NCBI GenBank assembly: GCA_973895155.1
Contig: OZ316897.1
Coordinates: 18,104,001 to 18,168,000, forward strand
DNA: 64,000 bases
DNA from: Marsupella aquatica
Taxonomy: Eukaryota; Marchantiophyta
Direction of reading: 5' to 3'
Shown piece after piece: positions 18,397 through 30,700 of the stretch. Under the pieces are notes generated by a model, which was not told the DNA's origin, made no database searches, and saw only the letters and a program-made list of their open reading frames with translations. A program made the translations under genes and the position numbers. The number at the start of each line of letters is the position of its first letter. Position 1 is the first letter of the stretch.

Positions 18397-18928
18397 CTAA
18401 AACGATATGATCCAGCCGAAAGCATACTCCTCTCTCTCGCCGAACAGCTTCCCATTCTTTGCTTTGATCTCCTCCTTGGGCATCAGAGCCAGCCACTTGC
18501 CCGTATCAGCTCCTTCCGCAGCCTTCTGGCGGCTTAAACCCCCCTTTTAGCGCTGAGGCCAGCATGTCGGTGTTCACCAATCCGGGGCAAAATCCCACCA
18601 CGTAAATTCGGTGCCCCACAGGCTGAGATTTGGCGAATTTCTTCGCCAAGGTGATTGTGTATCCGTTCATGAACATCTTCGACTCGTTGTAGATCGGCTC
18701 CTTCAGCTTGGGACACTCGTTTGGGCCCACGATCCACCCTTCCTCCTCCATTCGTCCCGCCTTGCTGTCCTCGAGGTACTTCGCAGCCAACGAGTCCATC
18801 AGCTCCACGGAATAGCTCTCCTTGTCCCGGAATTGCTTCTTCAAGCTCTCTCCCAGTCGCTCGTAGAGCGCCGCTCTAGAGGAAACGTTGATGATGCGTG
18901 CTCCGGCCGGGGACCAGCTGACGACCAT
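18397..18928 (-). pseudogene. Short-chain dehydrogenase/reductase C-terminal fragment (unit 2)
   Basis: The minus strand encodes the second half of an SDR of the carbonyl-reductase type: ARIINVSSRAAL (catalytic Ser region), the catalytic Tyr-Lys pair in YNESKMFMNGYTITLAKKF, then VVGFCPGLVNTDM. After FKPPEG the frame shifts by one base. The other frame carries the natural end (EGADTGKWLALMPKEEIKAK to FGWIISF, stop at 18397-18399). The nucleotide-binding half (TGxxxGxG) is absent upstream, so this is a truncated and frameshifted gene copy or an exon whose partners are lost. Unit 3 shares the frameshift, so it predates the duplication. Confidence 0.8.
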
Positions 18929-19704
18929 AGCATCATGCTGAAACAGGCGTTGTCGGATACCTTTAGACTCTGAAGATTGTGTGTCTTAACAGTAGTTTAT
19001 TCATGCTTGTGTTGGAGCTGAGGTTTTGGGAGGCAGTACTGTGGAGCACCTGGAATCAGCAAGGCTACGAGCTGTTCAAGCTAGTTATCAATAAGCCTCC
19101 TCGTGGCAGACGGTCCTTAGCGTGGTGCCAATTTCCAAATGTCGTAGTTGCTGCATAAGCCCAGATGGTGAAAATTTGATTTGGACGATGTCTACCTGCA
19201 AATAGCTCTGTGGGAATCTACCAACCCGTCTTTATCATTCGGGGAGGCTGAAGGCTCGCTGGTGTTAATTAAGCAAGACTCGAGGAGATTCCGTGGAACC
19301 ATCACTGTCTGGCTGAAATGGCAACATGAGCAACTTGGTCGGCGAATCCAGAAGGCTCCGTGGCACATCGGCGGGGAATAACCACCCACCCCAGCAGCCT
19401 ACAGATCAAGCAGGCTCTAACAATCAACCACGTCCATTACTACTTATCGTGTCTTCCTCTACTTACTGCATGCCATTCCGTTCATGGCTATCTGATCCCT
19501 GTTGTGATAACTCTTCTTTAATGGCGGGTCTTTCCTAATAGCGGGTCCAACAAACCAGGGACTCGACCTTCAAATAGTATTCGTGATGGTAGTGTACATC
19601 ATTTGGCGAGATGAGGTGTTGCAAGGACCAGATGACACAAACATTCAAAATAGTCTGCCTACGCAATCAAATGGGTACTCGGCAGGAGCTTCTCATTTTC
19701 AGCA
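18929..19704. other. No gene recognised (unit 2)
   Basis: No SDR N-terminal exon and no other motif could be found on either strand. Confidence 0.5.
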
Positions 19705-21843
19705 ATCTACTACTTTGGTGCATCAAAGGAGGGCAACAACAGCCCTCCTTCTGGGGAGTTTCCCTTCTTGTCATCCATGACAAGCATTGTGTGTATCCAA
19801 GATCCTGAACTGTTTGTGTAAGCAGATAATCGGTGGAGCTTACAGATTGCTTGGTGAGATAGCAGTTAGTGACCTCCCAAGGTTGTCTGGTCCCGGTATG
19901 GCTACTAAAACCCACGATGACTTTTGTGCATCCGTTCTGGAGGAAGAGAAATCTGGCTTTATGGAATGAATGACATACCGCAACACAAGATTGACGGGAA
20001 CAATTCAGTAGTGGCATCTGCAGCTCCCATTGTGACAAGGGAGTGCAATCCAAGCATTGATTGGCATTCATCCAGTCGACTCCAGTGACAATTGGCCTGT
20101 GTACAAATGCTGCCAAGTTGTACCAATTGATTCGCTAGGGTTGGACAACAAATGTTGAACTTGTCAAAGCAGGGATAACTCAAGACAGCCCAACATGGTG
20201 TCTTGAGCAAGAAAATTTCCAAGTTGCATAAAATAAATTCTGAACATATTTTTCGATGGGATCCTGGGCATTTCTCTGTTCCAACTTATCCAGGCCTCTC
20301 CCGTCACTGTATATCGTTGGCGAATGCATCTCTCAGCCAAAATGGTATATAAGAATTGGACACTTTTGTTACCCTCGTTCAGTATAGGAAATGATCAGGG
20401 AGCCTGGATAGCCACCGGTTGGGATTTGATGTTGTTGATCATTTTTAAAAGCAAGAGTGCCAACTGAAGTGCGGAGCTTCAAGTTACAGCTGTGAATAGC
20501 CGCTGTGCAGATGGCACTTGTGCACATGGTATTACCTCAGAAGAACTTGATGAATGATTATCAGAGCCTAATATGATACGTGGGTTCAACATTTGTTTGT
20601 TTGGAATCACTTTACATCGTTCTTCACATGTTTTCGGAGAGTTCTTTTTATTGCATCAACTCTGGCGTCGAGTCAATGCACTGGACGTGTGTTAATTGGG
20701 AACCTTTTCTCCTGCTACGGATCCCGTGGTTGACGATATTGATTTATTATCGAAAGGCAACTGAACCGGACCCCTGCACAAGGTCTCTCTGTGAGACTCC
20801 AAAGTCGTTTAATTCTCGTTGCCTGTTCTTTTGAGGTATGAAATATCAGGAAAGAGTCTGTTACGCAAGAAGCCACAACAACACCTCGTCTTGCAGCAGC
20901 ACAACTCAACCGTTGATCGATGGTGACCTTTGTATTTGAAATATTAAAATTGCTCGAGTACGAGGTCGTTTTGCATGGATGTATCGCAGGTAAACCAGCG
21001 GAGACCAAAACCGAAATTCTCCGAATTGTTAGCATGTCAAGAATCAAAAGTAAGAGTCAATCGAATTATCTGTACAACTGGCAATTCGAGTTGGACCTAC
21101 AGTTCGGACCTACAGTTTAGGGTTTGTTTTTAGTTTCCTCGGTTAGGGTCATTTCTTTCCTGTTTTTAAAATCGGAAAGCGCTTTTATTTCTATCCCAGA
21201 AGACAGGATAAGCTGTTTCATGGGACTGTCATCCTTTGTTCACGGGTTGGTCTACATTTGTTTAGGAAGAAAAAAGATGAACTCCGGTTTATCGCAGTCC
21301 AGGATTACCAACTACCAACCCTAAACAACATCACTGCCGGTGCCAGGGATTTTGATTTTTCTCCAGTTGAGAACCACGTGCATACCTGCGTGCATAAGCA
21401 TTCCAATCCGATCACTCAAGAAGGGAGAGCAACCTACGACAATATAGTGAGCCTGATCTATGCAGGGAAGCGCACCTGTGACGTCACTTGTACAACTGGC
21501 CACGCTGTGATATTTGACATCTCTTTCCTGTTGATTATGGTCCGTCTTGTGATGGACAGGAGGCTGTTGGCGACTTGCAGGGAAAGGCGAAGCATTTCGA
21601 GTTGGAAGTGACGGGCTCCAGCGTACATGATCGGAGCCTACGTTCAATGAGAGCAACGAACTGATCAGGAGCTATTCTTCCAGGTGAGAGTCGAAAGTAA
21701 TGTTACCGATCCTGGGAAATTGACAGAGGTAGTGATTACACGATGCGTAGGAGAAGGGAGAACCTTCCTAGCTCGACCGTCATCCATTGTATCTAGAGGA
21801 CTTGGGCGTAATGTCTAGCTGGACAGATTCCATGGGCAATTGT
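19705..21843. repeat. Old internal duplication, copy A (unit 2)
   Basis: Segments in order match 22170-26200: GGAGGGCAACAACAGCC, GGTCTGGTCCCGGTATGGCT (written TGTCTGGTCC in A), GTACAAATGCTG, GTGACCTTTGTATTTGAAAT, ATCTGTACAACTGG, GAAGTGACGGGCTCCAGC and GGAGCCTACG. Copy A is about 2.1 kb and copy B about 4.0 kb because B carries extra blocks. Divergence is far above that between units, so this duplication is much older. No protein-coding pattern was recognised in either copy. Confidence 0.8.
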
Positions 21844-22169
21844 CTTAAAAATACACTCCAAGCTAGAAAGAAATAGGACTGTAGAATCCAGTGAAAGGTC
21901 TACATGCGTCGTGGCCGATCGCTTGTTCAGGAAAACGTGTGATGCGTACAGATTCATGCAAATTGACCACGGCGCAGGAAGCTGAAATTTGGAAGGGAGT
22001 CTCTTTGTGCTAGCGCCTTCCGTATACCCGCTCAAAAACATATCATCAGTGAATTGGTTCAACGACAAGGGCAGCTGAATCTTCCTTTGATTGCAAGTTG
22101 TTAAAAATTGGGTTCAAGATGGCTGTAAGTAGCAGCTACTGGGATGAAGCAGTGGCAGTCTACTACTTC

Positions 22170-25100
22170 GGTGCAATCTACTACTTCGGTGCATCAAGGA
22201 GGGCAACAACAGCCTTCCTTCTGGCGAGTTTCCCTTCTTCGTTATCCATGACCAGCATTGTGTATATCCAAGATGCTGAACTGTTTGTGTAAGCAGTTAA
22301 TCGGCGGAGCTTCCAGAATTCTTGGTGAGATAGCAATTAGTGACCTCAGTTCCCAGGTGGTCTGGTCCCGGTATGGCTACTAAAACCGATGAATTTTGTG
22401 CATCCGAACTGGAGGAAGAAAATTCTAGCTTCGCGGAATGAATGATATACCGCACAAGATTGACGGGAGCATTTCAGTACTGGCACCTGCAGCTCCCATT
22501 GTAACAAAGGACTGCAATCCCAGCATCGATTGGCATTTCAACCAGTGACAATTTTGTCATTGGCATGTGTACAAATGCTGGCAAGTTGTACCGATTGATT
22601 CGCAAGAGTCGGACAACAAATCCCTGAACTTGTTAAAGCAGGGATAACTTGGACAGCCCAACACGGTGTCTTGAGCAAGAGACTTTCAAGTTGCATAAAA
22701 AACTGAAAATAGATTTAGATGGGATCCTGGACATTTCTCTTTTCCACCCCAAGATGTTGGGTAGTCCAACTTATCCAAGCGTCTCCCGTCTCTGTATATC
22801 GTTGGGCCTCTGTTCAATGCACCTATTCGCCAAAATGGTATAAAAGAATCGGAGACTATCGTAAGTCGAACGATGGGCACCATAATTGAGTATAGAAAAT
22901 GATCAGGGAGCCTGTATAGTCAATGTTTGGGATCGATGTGGTTGATTCAGTTTTAAAGCAAGTGTGCGAACTGAAGTGCGGAGCTTTAGGTTACAGATCT
23001 GAATAACAATGCAGTACCGCTTTATGGGTGTCACTTGTGCACATGGTGTTACATCAGAAGAACTGGATGAATGATGATCAGAGTTCAACACCTGCCGTCT
23101 TTGAATCATTTTACATTGTTCTCACATGTTTCAGAGCGTTGTTTTTATCACATGAGAGATTGACTTTGGCGTCGAGTCATTGCACTGGACGTATATTAAT
23201 TGGGAACCTTCGTTCGTGCTACGGATCCCCCGCTGGAAGCTAGATACTGGTTTATCACGGAAAGGCAACTGAATCGGACTCTTGAGACTCGGACTCCAAA
23301 CTCGTTTATTTCTTGAGATATGAAATAGCATGAAAGAGTCTGTTACGCATGATGCCACATGAACAAGTCGTCTTTCAGCAGCAATGAAGACTTGCCTTCC
23401 TTGGTCAATTCCCCCTTCCATCGGTTGGGCCACCTTGATCAGTTTCCTTGTCGATCATTTGCGACCAATCTTCTCGATCAATTTCCTGTTCATCTGTTCT
23501 CAACAATTGAACATAAGTGATCAATTACAGTGACCCTTTTTGACACCAGGACGTGAATTATCGTGTAATGATATAACAGTGTCCTGCTCGAACAAAGGTG
23601 AGATGACTTCTTTTGTGCAAATGACGTCAGATCGTTTAATTAAATAAAACTTAGCTCCTTTCTATGCTGTCATTTGCTGTATTTCGAAGGTCGTGAAGTT
23701 AAAATTCTAGGTTGCTGCTGATGTCACGGCCGTTGCGTGTTGAATTTGTCCCCGTGTCACAAGACAAGTATCCCTCATCGGACAGTGCGATTCATTGCTG
23801 GGATGGGGGACTGCTTGATCGCTCCACTGCAGTCTCAGTTTGAATGCTGGGGTCGCTGATCTAATCAGAGATATCCTTGTCGACGAGCTAAAGGGAACCC
23901 TGGTCTCCTCCATTCTTTGAGTCATGTTAGACTTTCGAATGTAGTGGCGGCAATCAAGATAACAGTTGGGAACTGTTAAAGAGTGCTACGATGCTCAAGG
24001 ATAATTACACATCTGGGTTTCTGCGATTGTGATGCCGCGTCACAACTCAGCCGTTGATGGTGACCTTTGTATTTGAAATATAAAAATTGCTTGAATGACT
24101 TGGTCTTCTGCACGGACGTATCGCAGGTAAAGCAAATGATACAGACCAACGCTTCAGAAACCGGAATTTCCCTGAATTGTTAGCTTGTCAAGAATGAAAA
24201 CTAAAAGTCAATCGAAATATCTGTACAACTGGTAATTCGAGTTGTACCTAGCTACAGTAAGCAACGTTTTCGTCATGGAATCGTGCACAGTTTGTTTTGG
24301 TTCCCTCACTCAAGATAAGCATTCAAGACATTGTGGGCTATGAGATGCCACCCAAAACTAGAGCTTCTATTCCAAGTTTGAGCTACTACTATTTTTGTTG
24401 TTTCCCTCCGCTTTTCACAATTCAAGATTAACCCAATGAAATTTCATGCAAATTGAAGTTTTACTTGGTAAAAAGACAAGTAAAGAACAAATCTCAAAAT
24501 GCCGTGCAAAGCCTTATAAGATGGGCATTCTCTTCCATAAAGTATAGAGAAAAACCTTGAAGAGACTTAAATGAACCTACGTTCACGAATCTGTAATTCA
24601 TTGTTTAGTGGGTGGTTCAAGTTTCAGAGAAATAAAAGGTCTACACTTTCAGACAAAAAAGAATGACGACGTCCGGTTTGTCACAGCCAGGGCATACCGA
24701 GTAAATAAAGAAGATAGCTAATGAGAACTTGTTATTGATTTTTGACACGTCGTTACCACCTGAGCACGGCAATGAAAGATAGAACCAGGAAAGCTGTAAT
24801 TTATTTAATCGAGTACACTAAGTCAGTTCAAAAAGACATTTGCTTAGCCTGAAACCTCGCTTTAATTGTCATTGATTGCTCCCCGCTCCTGCATAGGAAA
24901 TAAGAGTTTTAAACTTCGACGGGACAATTAAAACGTGAAGTACCCTGGCTCTGAAAGTACATCCAGTGCCGATCCCTGTCCACTATATATAAGCTTGTCC
25001 ATGACCTGTCACTGCAATTTCTGGCACGCGGTCTGTACAATTATTTCCCAGGTTGATGATTTAGTTCATCCCAGCTGGACCATGCTTGAACCGTACTATA

Positions 25101-26200
25101 GGAGCACAGTCCGTTGGGGAGGTTCACGAGGTTGTGGATAGTTTGGTCAACAGGAATTTGCCTTGCAGCCCTTACCTGCTCACTTGGAGTCGATCAAAAA
25201 TATACTTGCACTTGGATCGGAAGGCAAAACGAAGCCATTTGTCTCTGAGTCTCTGTGCGGGGAGCGAGACCATTAGAGAGTCCTCGGCACACTCTCCAAA
25301 ATAATGGAAGCCGAATGCTACTTGTTTCCGTCTGGACTCGTTATGTGGTTAGCTGCAAGCAGAAATTATAAGTTCAGAAGCTGATTGTCGTCTGAGATTG
25401 TACACACGCATAAAATAGGACGGGAAACGAGATGTAGAGACTGTTGATGAAGTTTATTTACACCGAGGGTCCAATGTATTCCCCTTGGTACAGCCAAGTT
25501 TAGTCTCTTGGTAATACACTGTCAGCTTCAGATCCCCTTCTGGATGGAGCCGAGCTAGTACATACAACTTACGACACTGTCACAACCACCATTGCGTTCA
25601 CAGATAATAATTCTCTTCATAATCACGAGTGGCCCGAGTCGAAGCCAAAACACTCGTTCCAGTCGACGTTTTGCTCTTACACAAGATCCAATAAATGCTC
25701 TGTGGTTCATACGACACTTGACACGCTCAATTGTGTTTGTTAGGCCTAAAGTCTCGAGCTGGTTGGTGAGTTTGATGGATTGCTCAACCTCTTGTCATGT
25801 GATCAAATTTTTCTCGAGTGTCAAGGGTCCGTTGCTTCCGCTGACTTTTCTTTTTGACATCTTTTATTCTACCGACGTCACATGTACGACTTGCCCCGCT
25901 GTGATATTTGAGATTTTTCTGGGTAGCTGTTGATTATGATCCGTCTTGTGGGCGACTTGCAGGCAAAGGCGAAGCATTTCAATTTGGAAGTGACGGGCTC
26001 CAGCTTACATGATCGGAGCCTACGCTCAAAGAGAGCAACGGACTGATCAGGAGCTAATCTTTCAGGTGAGAGTCATAATTCATGTTACCGATCCTAGAAA
26101 TTGACAGAGCTAGTGATTACACGATCGACCGTCATCTAGGGTAACTAGAGGACTTGGTCCTGGAGTTTAGCTAGACAGATTCCATTCGGCACTTGTCATC
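22170..26200. repeat. Old internal duplication, copy B (unit 2)
   Basis: Diverged partner of 19705-21843. Extra blocks absent from A lie at about 23385-24040 and 24700-25850. Near the left end an 18-bp word (TCTACTACTTCGGTGCAA) is tandemly doubled at 22159-22194. No gene was recognised; short frames have no motif. Confidence 0.8.
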
Positions 26201-26686
26201 CCCACAAGACAAAGAAGCTTGTGGACTACTTTCGAAGCTTTGCCGGCCAGATCGAGCTGCCCGAGTCCTGTTTAATAGAGAACCCCCCATAGTCACATTG
26301 CGGGGCTGCGCACAGTTTATTCCTACCGCTCGGAGATATCGCTGTTGTTTGGTAGTTGTTCCATCCATTCCATCCGTCTGTCGCTTGGGAATCCATAGCC
26401 CATCAGCTTCGATTTCTGATGACGTGCGTGTACTTGCGACCAATGCAATTGCTGCTTTGGACACTGAAATTGGTCATGGCCAAATGTTTTACTTGGTGAT
26501 CTATATTTTCAAAATATTGATCTGGTCGGACTGAGCAAGAGGTGCTTCTTGTACTAATATTGATCACAGTTTCGATTCTAGACGATAGAAAGTGCTCGCT
26601 AACCATTGCGTTGCTAAGTAACAGTTCTGTTCTTGTTCCTCAATACGTCAAGTACTCAGAATTGACCGTGGTGGGGTACCACTGTT
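26201..26686. other. No gene recognised, left flank of copia-1 (unit 2)
   Basis: Unassigned DNA between the internal duplication and the copia-1 LTR. A 113-codon frame (26193-26534) has no recognisable domain. Confidence 0.5.
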
Positions 26687-26691
26687 GTATC

Positions 26692-27023
26692 TGTGGAAGT
26701 TTTCAGATGATTATGAAACTTGATTAACGTAAGGCACAATAGTGCGTTTAAATACATGAATGGAGTGGGGTCCAAGTGCGTGAGCAAAGGAAAACGACAA
26801 GTAAACTCTGACCAGGAATATAAGTAGTTGAGTCAGTCTAAGTGGGCGCAGCCAGATAGGACAGAAAGAGGATCAGAGTCAAACGGGATCGACCAGACAG
26901 CCTACCGACTGGCAGCAAGCTCAAGGTAGTCAGTAAGATCCGATGCAGCCAGAGTGTACAGTAACCACATCTGACAGCGAGGCATGGGAGCAGGCAAGAG
27001 ACAAGACCGCGTGAGTTTCAACA
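26692..27023 (-). repeat. Copia-1 3' LTR (unit 2)
   Basis: 332 bp on the plus strand from TGTGGAAGTTT to GAGTTTCAACA. Its first 234 bases match the truncated 5' LTR at 57579-57812. The right boundary is set by the purine tract on the minus strand next to it. GTATC (26687-26691) should be one target duplication. Confidence 0.85.
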
Positions 27024-27034
27024 CCTCCCCTCAA
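27024..27034 (-). promoter_or_regulatory. Copia-1 polypurine tract (unit 2)
   Basis: Plus strand CCTCCCCTCAA, that is TTGAGGGGAGG on the element strand, abutting the LTR terminus TGTTGAAAC. Confidence 0.75.
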
Positions 27035-27036
27035 CC

Positions 27037-27642
27037 ATGGCTCGCAAAGATTCAGGAGGAGAGTGTGCTGTGATAATTATATGGAACGTCGGTATGGTAA
27101 CTGAATCTATCCAAATCAAATTTTGTACATTGGATAGAAACCACCATGGCGCAGGAGGAGATGACATTAAGGGAATCGGCGATGTCACTCGTTCTTTCCT
27201 TGTTGGGATTTATCTCAGCATTGTCGCGAAGTGTTTAGGGTTTAGGGTTTATGATTACCTAGTGTGTAATCATAGTGATTCATTAGGACCGGAGGAGAGA
27301 CCCCTTGGTGGGCAATCGGAAGAAACACCTATTGAGCCGCAGGCAGGTGCATCAACGGAGACTGATCGAGCTAGGGAGCTAATAGTCCCTGTAGAGCCAA
27401 GTGCTCCAATGTATAAAGAGGAGTCCCGTCACCCGTTGTCAGGAGAAATAGTGAGAGTTTTCTCAGAAGAGCTGCCAAGGCGATACTATTCAGTGGCTCG
27501 AGGCCGACGTCCAGGGATCTATACGACTTGGGAGGAGGTAGAACCCTTAGTAAGTGGCTTCCGAGGCAATAAGTACAAGTCTTTCAAGACTCGGATAGAG
27601 GCCGAGTTGTACTTAAAGAAAGAGCAGGCTAGAGCTTTCTAG
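27037..27642 (+). CDS. Antisense ORF with RNase H1 hybrid-binding / viroplasmin-like domain (unit 2)
   Basis: 201 codons on the strand opposite to copia-1, filling the space between its pol end and 3' LTR. Residues about 148-194 (RRYYSVARGRRPGIYTTWEE, then a GFRGNKYKSFKT segment and AELYL) match the small domain that starts eukaryotic RNase H1 and caulimovirus P6 (Cauli_VI family) and binds RNA/DNA hybrids. No catalytic RNase H domain follows. Residues 1-147 are unrecognised, partly acidic and Pro-rich. The start lies 14 bp past the LTR, so antisense LTR transcription could drive it (inference). Both units keep it open, with one Ala/Val difference seen. It could be a captured host fragment or an element accessory gene. 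Confidence 0.65.
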   Translation: MARKDSGGECAVIIIWNVGMVTESIQIKFCTLDRNHHGAGGDDIKGIGDVTRSFLVGIYLSIVAKCLGFRVYDYLVCNHSDSLGPEERPLGGQSEETPIEPQAGASTETDRARELIVPVEPSAPMYKEESRHPLSGEIVRVFSEELPRRYYSVARGRRPGIYTTWEEVEPLVSGFRGNKYKSFKTRIEAELYLKKEQARAF

Positions 27643-27728
27643 ATGGAGAAACTGACTATTGACACCAGTTAATCGTGGGATGCTGTAAGACAATCTCAGA
27701 GCGATGGAGATGTATCAAAGATGTGTTA

Positions 27729-30700
27729 TCATCGTAGTGGTAGCAGCTTTGCCGACCTCATTCCTAATATATCTCTATTTCTGAGAAACTTTGCTTTGGA
27801 TAATGATTTAGTCAGAATGTCGGCTACCTGGTCTTCTGTTTTCACATGATGCACTGAAAGTTCTCCCTCCAAAACTCTTTCACGTACAAAGTGATGGTGA
27901 ATTTCTAAGTGCTTTGTCCTCGCGTGGAAGACTGGGTTTTTGGCGAGCTTAACAGCGCTCATGTTATCGCACCTCAAATGTAAGTCTTGAAGGGATGGCA
28001 CTGCAGCTTGCTCGAGATCAGTTGCTATTCCAGTGTTTTTACATTTGACCTTGGTAGGCAAGGATGTCTTACCAACCAGTTCTTCGAGTAATCGCTTTAG
28101 GTACACACCTTCTTGGGCGCCATCTGAAAGTGCCTTATATTCTGCCTCCGTAGTCGATCGAGACACTGTTGGCTGTCTTTTGCTGCTCCATGTGATGGGA
28201 CCTTCAGACAGCTTGAAGATGTATCCTCCGGTGGATCTTCGAGTATCAGGGCATGAATTTCCCCAATCAGAATCTGTGAAGCCTTCGAGATTAAGTTGAC
28301 TGTCTCTGCTGTAGAACACTCCTAGATCCAAGGTGCCGCTAATGTAGCGCACGATGTGCATGGCTGCATCTAGGTGAGCTTGTTGTGGTTGACTCATGAA
28401 TCTACTCACCAGACCAACTGAGAAGGAGATGTCTGGACGAGTGTTAGTTAGATATATGAGTTTACCTACCAACTGACAATAATGTGTAGAGTCAACATCG
28501 GGGGTGTAGGACTCCGATGATAACTCAAGGCCTTCTGGAAGGGGTGTGCCCACTGGCTTGCATGTGTCCATTCCGTAGTCTTGCACAAGTTGGTCAGAAT
28601 AGTGTTTCTGATGCAGTAGAATCCCTTTTTCGGTGACTAGGAAATCAACTCCGAGATATCTTTTTGTTTCTCCAAGATCCTTCATCTCGTACTTGGCCTT
28701 CAGTTGCTGCTTCAGTTCTTCAATAAGTTGTACTCCGCTGCCTGTGATTAAGAGATCGTCGACAAATAGCAGGATGATGGCAATTTTTCCTCCTTGTTGT
28801 AGGGTGTATAGATTTGGATCTAGGGAGCTACGTATGCATCCAATTGACCTGAGAAATGAGTCGACTTCTTCATACCAGGCCCTTGGACTTTGCTTTAGTC
28901 CATATATTGACTTTCTAAGTCTGCACACGAGTTTTTCTTGACCAGGAGAGAGGAACCCGGGTGGCTGCATCATATAAATGGTTTCCTTAAGAGTCCCATT
29001 GAGAAATGCAGTGACAACGTCCATATGTGATAATGGCCATCCAAACGCAGCTGCAAGTGCCACAATGAGTCTGACAGTGGACCATTTGACTACCGGGGCA
29101 AAGGTCTCTTCGAAATATAATCCTTCACGCTGTTCGTTTCCTCTAGCGACTACCCGAGCTTTGAACTTAATGTTTCCTGCTTGGTCAAGCTTTTCCCGAA
29201 GGACCCATCTAGCTGATAGTGCTCGCTCTCCCAAGGGAAGGTTGACAAGTTCCCAAGTGCCATTTTTAAGATGAGCATTCATTTCAGCTTGCATGGCTTC
29301 CGTCCAACGGGAATCAGAGAGAGCATCTTCTACAGATATATTGTCGATGGAGTCAGCTAGAAGAGCTAACAGGAGATGCTCAGTAGTTTCGGAAAGGTAT
29401 GTTGTGAAATCAGATAGCCAATAGGGATGAGATGTGAGTCGACTGGAGGGTGGACGTGACCGCTGGAGGAGACGTTGAGTAGCACGTTGTTTTGCACGAC
29501 GAGCTTGACGTGGTTCAGGGACAAGCGGTGGATCAGTGGTGGAAGCAGATGTGTCCTCGTGGGGTTCAGGCTCGGGATAGTCAATCCTGCAGTGAGGAAG
29601 ATTTGGGGATGTAGACTCGGTTGCTGGTGTGGAGTCGGTGGCTGTTGGTGTTGGAGGAGAGCCAGTTGTTGATGGAGTTGAATGTTCGGCTGGAGATTGC
29701 AAGTGGTCAGGTTCATCTTCAAGTGGAAACATATCGAGAATGCTCTCGTAGGTGGTGGCTTGTCCCGTTGAGAAGTCTCCAAGAGTTGATTCGTCAAAGA
29801 CCACATTTCGGGAAACAAGAATTTTTTGAGAGATCGAGTCAAAGCATCGATATGCTTTGCTGTGGTCATCGTATCCAACAAGTATAGTACGAATGGACTT
29901 GGGTTGAAGCTTGTTACGCATCTCCTTTGGAACATGAATGTGAGCTATGCTTCCAATGATACGGAAGTGGCTGACATCAGGTTTGGTACCGGTGAGACAT
30001 TTTGTTGGTGTAGAGAGATGTAATGCACGAGTGCTGCATCGGTTGTTGATGTGATTAGCCGTTTTGACTAATTCTTCCCAGAGAAAGGCTGGAAAGTTTG
30101 AGCCTATTGAGATACTCCTTACTATATCTAGAAGGGTGCGATTTTTACGTTCGGCGACTCCATTCTGATGAGGAGTTCGAGCTACAGTAAATTGCCTTCG
30201 TATCCCATGTTGCTGACAAAATGCCATGAATAAATCAGACATATATTCTCCGTCTCGATCGCTTTGTAAGCATTTAATTTTGGTGCCTAGTGAGTTTTCG
30301 ACTTCTTGTTGGAAGATCTTGAATTTTTCCAAAGCCTCATTTTTGGACTTGAGAAAGAAGACCCAAGAATGTCGAGAAAAATCATCAGTGAAGGTGATGA
30401 TGTACCGGGCCCCAGAGAGAGCTAGGACCGGTAAAGGACCACAGAGGTCTGTGTGAATCAATTCCAGAGGTTTGGTGGCGCGAAAACTTGCTGATTTTGG
30501 TACTCGGTGTCGAGACTGCTTGCCTTTCACACAGGGCTCACAGATCATTTTGCTGACTGGAAGATTTGATGGAGCTCCCGTGATAAGCCCGTTTTGAGTC
30601 ATGTAGCTGATGCGCTGATGACTAGAGTGACCTAGCCTTTGGTGCCAAAGTTCAGATGGAGACATCGATGGAGGTTCGACTAAGTGACACTGAGCTGACA

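Noticed and set aside
18611-18973. Plus-strand 120-codon ORF over the SDR fragment
   Set aside because: It is the antisense shadow of the SDR coding sequence, whose conserved motifs are on the minus strand.
24981-24992. TATA box (CACTATATATAA) as a promoter
   Set aside because: No recognisable gene or transcript structure lies downstream on either strand.
29366-29935. Minus-strand 189-codon ORF inside copia-1
   Set aside because: It is an out-of-frame reading of the low-complexity linker between integrase and RT of copia-1.
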